Source of the DNA: Alphaproteobacteria bacterium
GTDB taxonomy: Bacteria; Pseudomonadota; Alphaproteobacteria; ATCC43930; CGMCC-115725
Assembly (NCBI GenBank): GCA_005888425.1
Contig: VAZF01000125.1
Location: 1-5,856, forward strand
Length of the DNA stretch: 5,856 nt
Reading direction: 5' to 3'
In this document: one piece after another, positions 5,287 to 5,856 of the stretch
How positions within the stretch are numbered: position 1 is the stretch's first letter
How the letters are laid out: each line of letters starts with the position of its first letter
Notes under the pieces: model-generated
Told to the model about the DNA's origin: nothing
Databases searched by the model: none
Seen by the model: the letters and a program-made list of their open reading frames with translations, nothing else
Position numbers and translations under genes: made by a program

Positions 5287-5856
5287 ATGCCCGACGAGCT
5301 GCTGAACTTTCGTTTCCAGAACCTGCATGAGTTCGTCAAGGTCGCGCGGCAGAACCTCGACCGCAATAATTGGGACTATTTGATCGGCGGCTCGGAGAGC
5401 GAGACGACGCTGGCGCGCAACCGCCTGGCGCTCGACTCGCTCGGTTTCCGGCCGCGGGTGTTGCGCGACGTCTCGAACGTCGATTGCACCCGTACGCTGT
5501 TCGGCCGGAAATTGCGCCTGCCCGTCCTGTGCGCGCCGGTCGGGTCGTTGCAGAATTTCGATGCGGGCGGAGGGGCCACCGTCGCGGCGGCGACCGCCGA
5601 ATTCGGCAACGGCATGATCCTCTCCTCGGTGTCGGATCCCGGCATGGACAAGACCGCCGAGGCGGCGGGTGACGGGTTCCGCATCTTTCAGCTTTATGTG
5701 CGCGGCGACGAAGCCTGGGTCGACGACCATGTCCGCCGTGCGACGGATCGCGGCTACAACGCCTTCTGTCTGACGATCGACACCGACAGCTACAGCCGGC
5801 GCGAGCGCGATATCGCCAAGCGTCACCAGCGGCGCCGCGTGCGGGTCGACGATGCA
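5287..5856 (+). CDS. FMN-dependent alpha-hydroxy acid dehydrogenase/oxidase (N-terminal 190 residues, cut by window edge)
   Basis: Flavoenzyme of the glycolate oxidase / L-lactate dehydrogenase / mandelate dehydrogenase family, which usually oxidises L-2-hydroxy acids to 2-oxo acids in a TIM barrel with FMN. The frame is open from the ATG at 5287 to the window end, exactly 190 codons. NNWDYLIGGSESETTLARNR (27-46) matches the family's Y..GG..E.T...N N-terminal signature. LPVLCAPVG (78-86), LSSVSD (112-117), QLYV (135-138) and LTIDTD (162-167) match FMN-contact segments. Tyr137 and Arg172 align with substrate-binding Tyr129 and Arg164 of spinach glycolate oxidase. The catalytic His and second Arg would lie beyond the window. 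A GAGG at 5272-5275, 11 bases upstream, is a modest SD. It is transcribed away from the D-specific dehydrogenase. APVG, rather than the APTA of plant glycolate oxidase, is also seen in LldD-like dehydrogenases, but acceptor and substrate remain open. Confidence 0.93.
   Translation, partial: MPDELLNFRFQNLHEFVKVARQNLDRNNWDYLIGGSESETTLARNRLALDSLGFRPRVLRDVSNVDCTRTLFGRKLRLPVLCAPVGSLQNFDAGGGATVAAATAEFGNGMILSSVSDPGMDKTAEAAGDGFRIFQLYVRGDEAWVDDHVRRATDRGYNAFCLTIDTDSYSRRERDIAKRHQRRRVRVDDA

Noticed and set aside
5122..5826. N-terminal extension of the 4150-5121 dehydrogenase up to 5826
   Set aside because: The extra 235 residues have no domain, lie antisense to the FMN-dependent dehydrogenase, and the ATG at 5121 has a strong SD and fits family length.

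Overview
The window is about two-thirds G+C. Gene density, Shine-Dalgarno (SD) spacing and protein sequences suggest a GC-rich proteobacterium, probably an alphaproteobacterium of the Rhizobiales or Rhodospirillales. That is an inference from composition and family flavour; there is no rRNA or other taxonomic marker here. I see no tRNA, CRISPR array, phage gene or insertion sequence.

Layout, all on the minus strand unless stated. Positions 1-2419 hold the three subunits of a PaoABC/YagTSR-type molybdenum hydroxylase, transcribed in the order 2Fe-2S subunit with a Tat signal (1814-2419, TTG start), FAD/4Fe-4S subunit (833-1810) and molybdopterin subunit (1-821, cut by the window edge). They are 3 and 11 bases apart, so this is a tight operon. 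Upstream, after a 170-base gap, lie a D-2-hydroxyacid dehydrogenase (2590-3558) and a small SnoaL/NTF2-fold protein (3602-4012), 43 bases apart. A roughly 98-base imperfect palindrome built from purine-rich units (4037-4134) separates these from a second, distinct D-2-hydroxyacid dehydrogenase (4150-5121). A 165-base divergent intergenic region follows. An FMN-dependent alpha-hydroxy acid dehydrogenase then reads out of the window on the plus strand (5287-5856).

How the genes may work together: the window is a redox catabolism cluster. Two NAD-linked enzymes of the D-specific 2-hydroxyacid family and one flavin enzyme of the usually L-specific family would all interconvert 2-hydroxy and 2-oxo acids. 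The molybdenum enzyme would oxidise an aldehyde or N-heterocycle to an acid or hydroxylated product. A shared pathway for an aromatic or aldehyde-derived substrate is plausible, but no substrate can be named from the sequence.

The families are ordinary. The less ordinary items are the long palindromic intergenic repeat, the divergent pairing of D- and L-type 2-hydroxyacid enzymes, and the TTG-started Tat-bearing iron-sulfur subunit. I found no convincing evidence of a wholly new system.
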